Of a DNA stretch of 17,874 nt, positions 17,174 through 17,874 are shown piece by piece. The first letter of the stretch is position 1. Every line of letters starts with the position of its first letter. Source of the DNA: Ochromonadaceae sp. CCMP2298. Taxonomy: Eukaryota; Sar; Synurophyceae; Ochromonadales; Ochromonadaceae. The translations under genes and the position numbers were made by a program. Below the pieces are notes generated by a model. That model saw only the letters and a program-made list of their open reading frames with translations, was not told where the DNA came from and ran no database searches. Where the stretch lies: assembly GCA_026770595.1 (NCBI GenBank), contig MU633987.1, positions 1 to 17,874 of the forward strand. The letters are read 5' to 3'.

Positions 17174-17874
17174 CACCTCACGGGAATTATGAGTATCTGG
17201 TGATGCCACAGGGGCATAAGTCGACCGTGTGTCACTTCGGCAGAATGGTTTACGAGATATTCAAGCCCATGAGAGACGATGGACGGGAGCTGGGGGTGTA
17301 TCAGCACGATACGAGTAACTTCGCGAACGACTTCTACAAACACCTAGTAGTGCAGCAGGAGCAGTATCAGCTGATGCTCAATAACTCGCTCACGTTTAAG
17401 GCATCCAAGGCGCACTTGAACTACAAGTCGCAGCGGATTCTAGGGCACATCATGTCCAAGCATGGTCGCACTGTAGATCCCTCGATAGTATCAGCCATCA
17501 ACAAGCTAGCAGTGCCCACCACACTGACAGGCCTACAGTCAGTGCTAGGTTTAGCCCAACATGCGCGTGAGTACATACCAGCACTAGCCACACTAGTAGA
17601 GCCCGTCCAGAGGCTAGCTAAGAAGGGAGTAGACATTATAGCGTCCTGGACAGGCGAGCAGGACCGGGCGTTTGCAGCTTTCAAGGAGGCGCTCACCTCA
17701 GCACCGGTACTGGCAATACCTGATCTGCATAGGCATTTCAGAGTGCACTTGGACACGTGTAAAGTCGAGAGGGGTGTGCGAGCTGTATTACTACAGCAGG
17801 ATATGGAGATTTGGGACAGAGAGCAGAGAGAATACTGGAGACCGGTAGCATACTGGAGTCGGTCACTATCAGAC
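17101..17874 (+). pseudogene. Reverse transcriptase C-terminal part and RNase H, cut by window edge
   Basis: Frame 1 is open from 17101 to the window end without a stop. It continues RT: MPQGHKSTVCHFGRM (17203 on) corresponds to the MPFGLxNAPATFQRxM block. YQHD (17299-17310) stands at the YxDD active site with the first Asp replaced by His (CAC at 17305-17307). ILGHIMSKHG (17437 on) is the LGHxxSxxG block, followed by the thumb/connection (LQSVLGLAQHAREYIPALA). RNase H begins near 17735: HFRVHLDTC with the first catalytic Asp (17752-17754), then AVLLQQ and PVAYWSRSLSD at the edge. The rest of RNase H and any integrase lie outside. Loss of a metal-binding Asp should abolish polymerisation. Confidence 0.85.

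Larger units (their letters stand above)
3204..17874 (+). mobile_element. Giant Ty3/gypsy-type retroelement with extra 5' coding region, 3' end outside window
   Basis: Gag-like capsid, zinc knuckle, DTGA aspartic protease, reverse transcriptase and RNase H occur in this order on the plus strand from 13156 onward, which identifies a retrovirus-like retrotransposon. The RT motifs and the connection to RNase H are of the Ty3/gypsy kind. Upstream, 3614-13150 is also almost wholly readable on the same strand and contains two SET-like domains, so it appears to belong to the same unit. The left boundary is uncertain (TGTCACG at 3204, or anywhere up to the TATA box at 3453). The right end, with integrase and 3' LTR if present, is missing. 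Stops, frame changes and a lost RT active-site residue indicate a dead or dying copy. The 5' half (3.6-8.4 kb) is strikingly G- and A-rich on the plus strand. Confidence 0.85.

Overview
The window is nuclear DNA from a eukaryotic microbe. It holds two ordinary housekeeping genes on the left (1-3012). From about 3.2-3.6 kb to the right edge it holds one very long, plus-strand, damaged Ty3/gypsy-type retroelement that continues beyond the window. A spliceosomal intron, an EF-1alpha gene and a eukaryotic phosphatidylinositol synthase rule out a prokaryote. EF-1alpha looks closest, from memory, to stramenopile/alveolate (SAR) proteins, but the window does not fix the organism.

Left part: EF-1alpha (622-1950, +) is intact and intron-free in its coding part. 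It faces, tail to tail across 275 bp, a phosphatidylinositol synthase gene (3012-2226, -). That gene becomes full length only when a 106-bp phase-0 intron (2442-2337) is removed. About 440 bp upstream of its start codon is a TATA box (3453-3461) reading the other way, into the retroelement.

Retroelement: from 3614 to 17874 nearly everything can be read on the plus strand, in stretches joined by single in-frame TAG or TGA codons and a few frame changes. Order: disordered, charged, glycine/arginine-rich segments (3614-5192); a 16-residue tandem repeat (5160-5318); acidic linker; a SET-like (protein-methyltransferase fold) domain (about 6310-6770); repeat-bearing linkers (7417-8369); a long hydrophilic and coiled-coil region (8251-11682); a second, more divergent SET-like region (about 11850-12210); then the recognisable retroelement core: capsid-like Gag, variant zinc knuckle and DTGA aspartic protease (13156-15855), a linker (15856-16650), Ty3-type reverse transcriptase and the start of RNase H (16595-17874). 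Integrase and the 3' end lie outside.

The copy looks inactive. The reverse transcriptase carries a 10-bp tandem duplication, a one-base shift and a YxDD-to-YQHD change, and several stops lie inside otherwise continuous frames. The main point of interest is about 9.5 kb of extra coding sequence 5' of gag, with two SET-like domains. I know of no described Ty3/gypsy family with this layout, but that could not be checked here.
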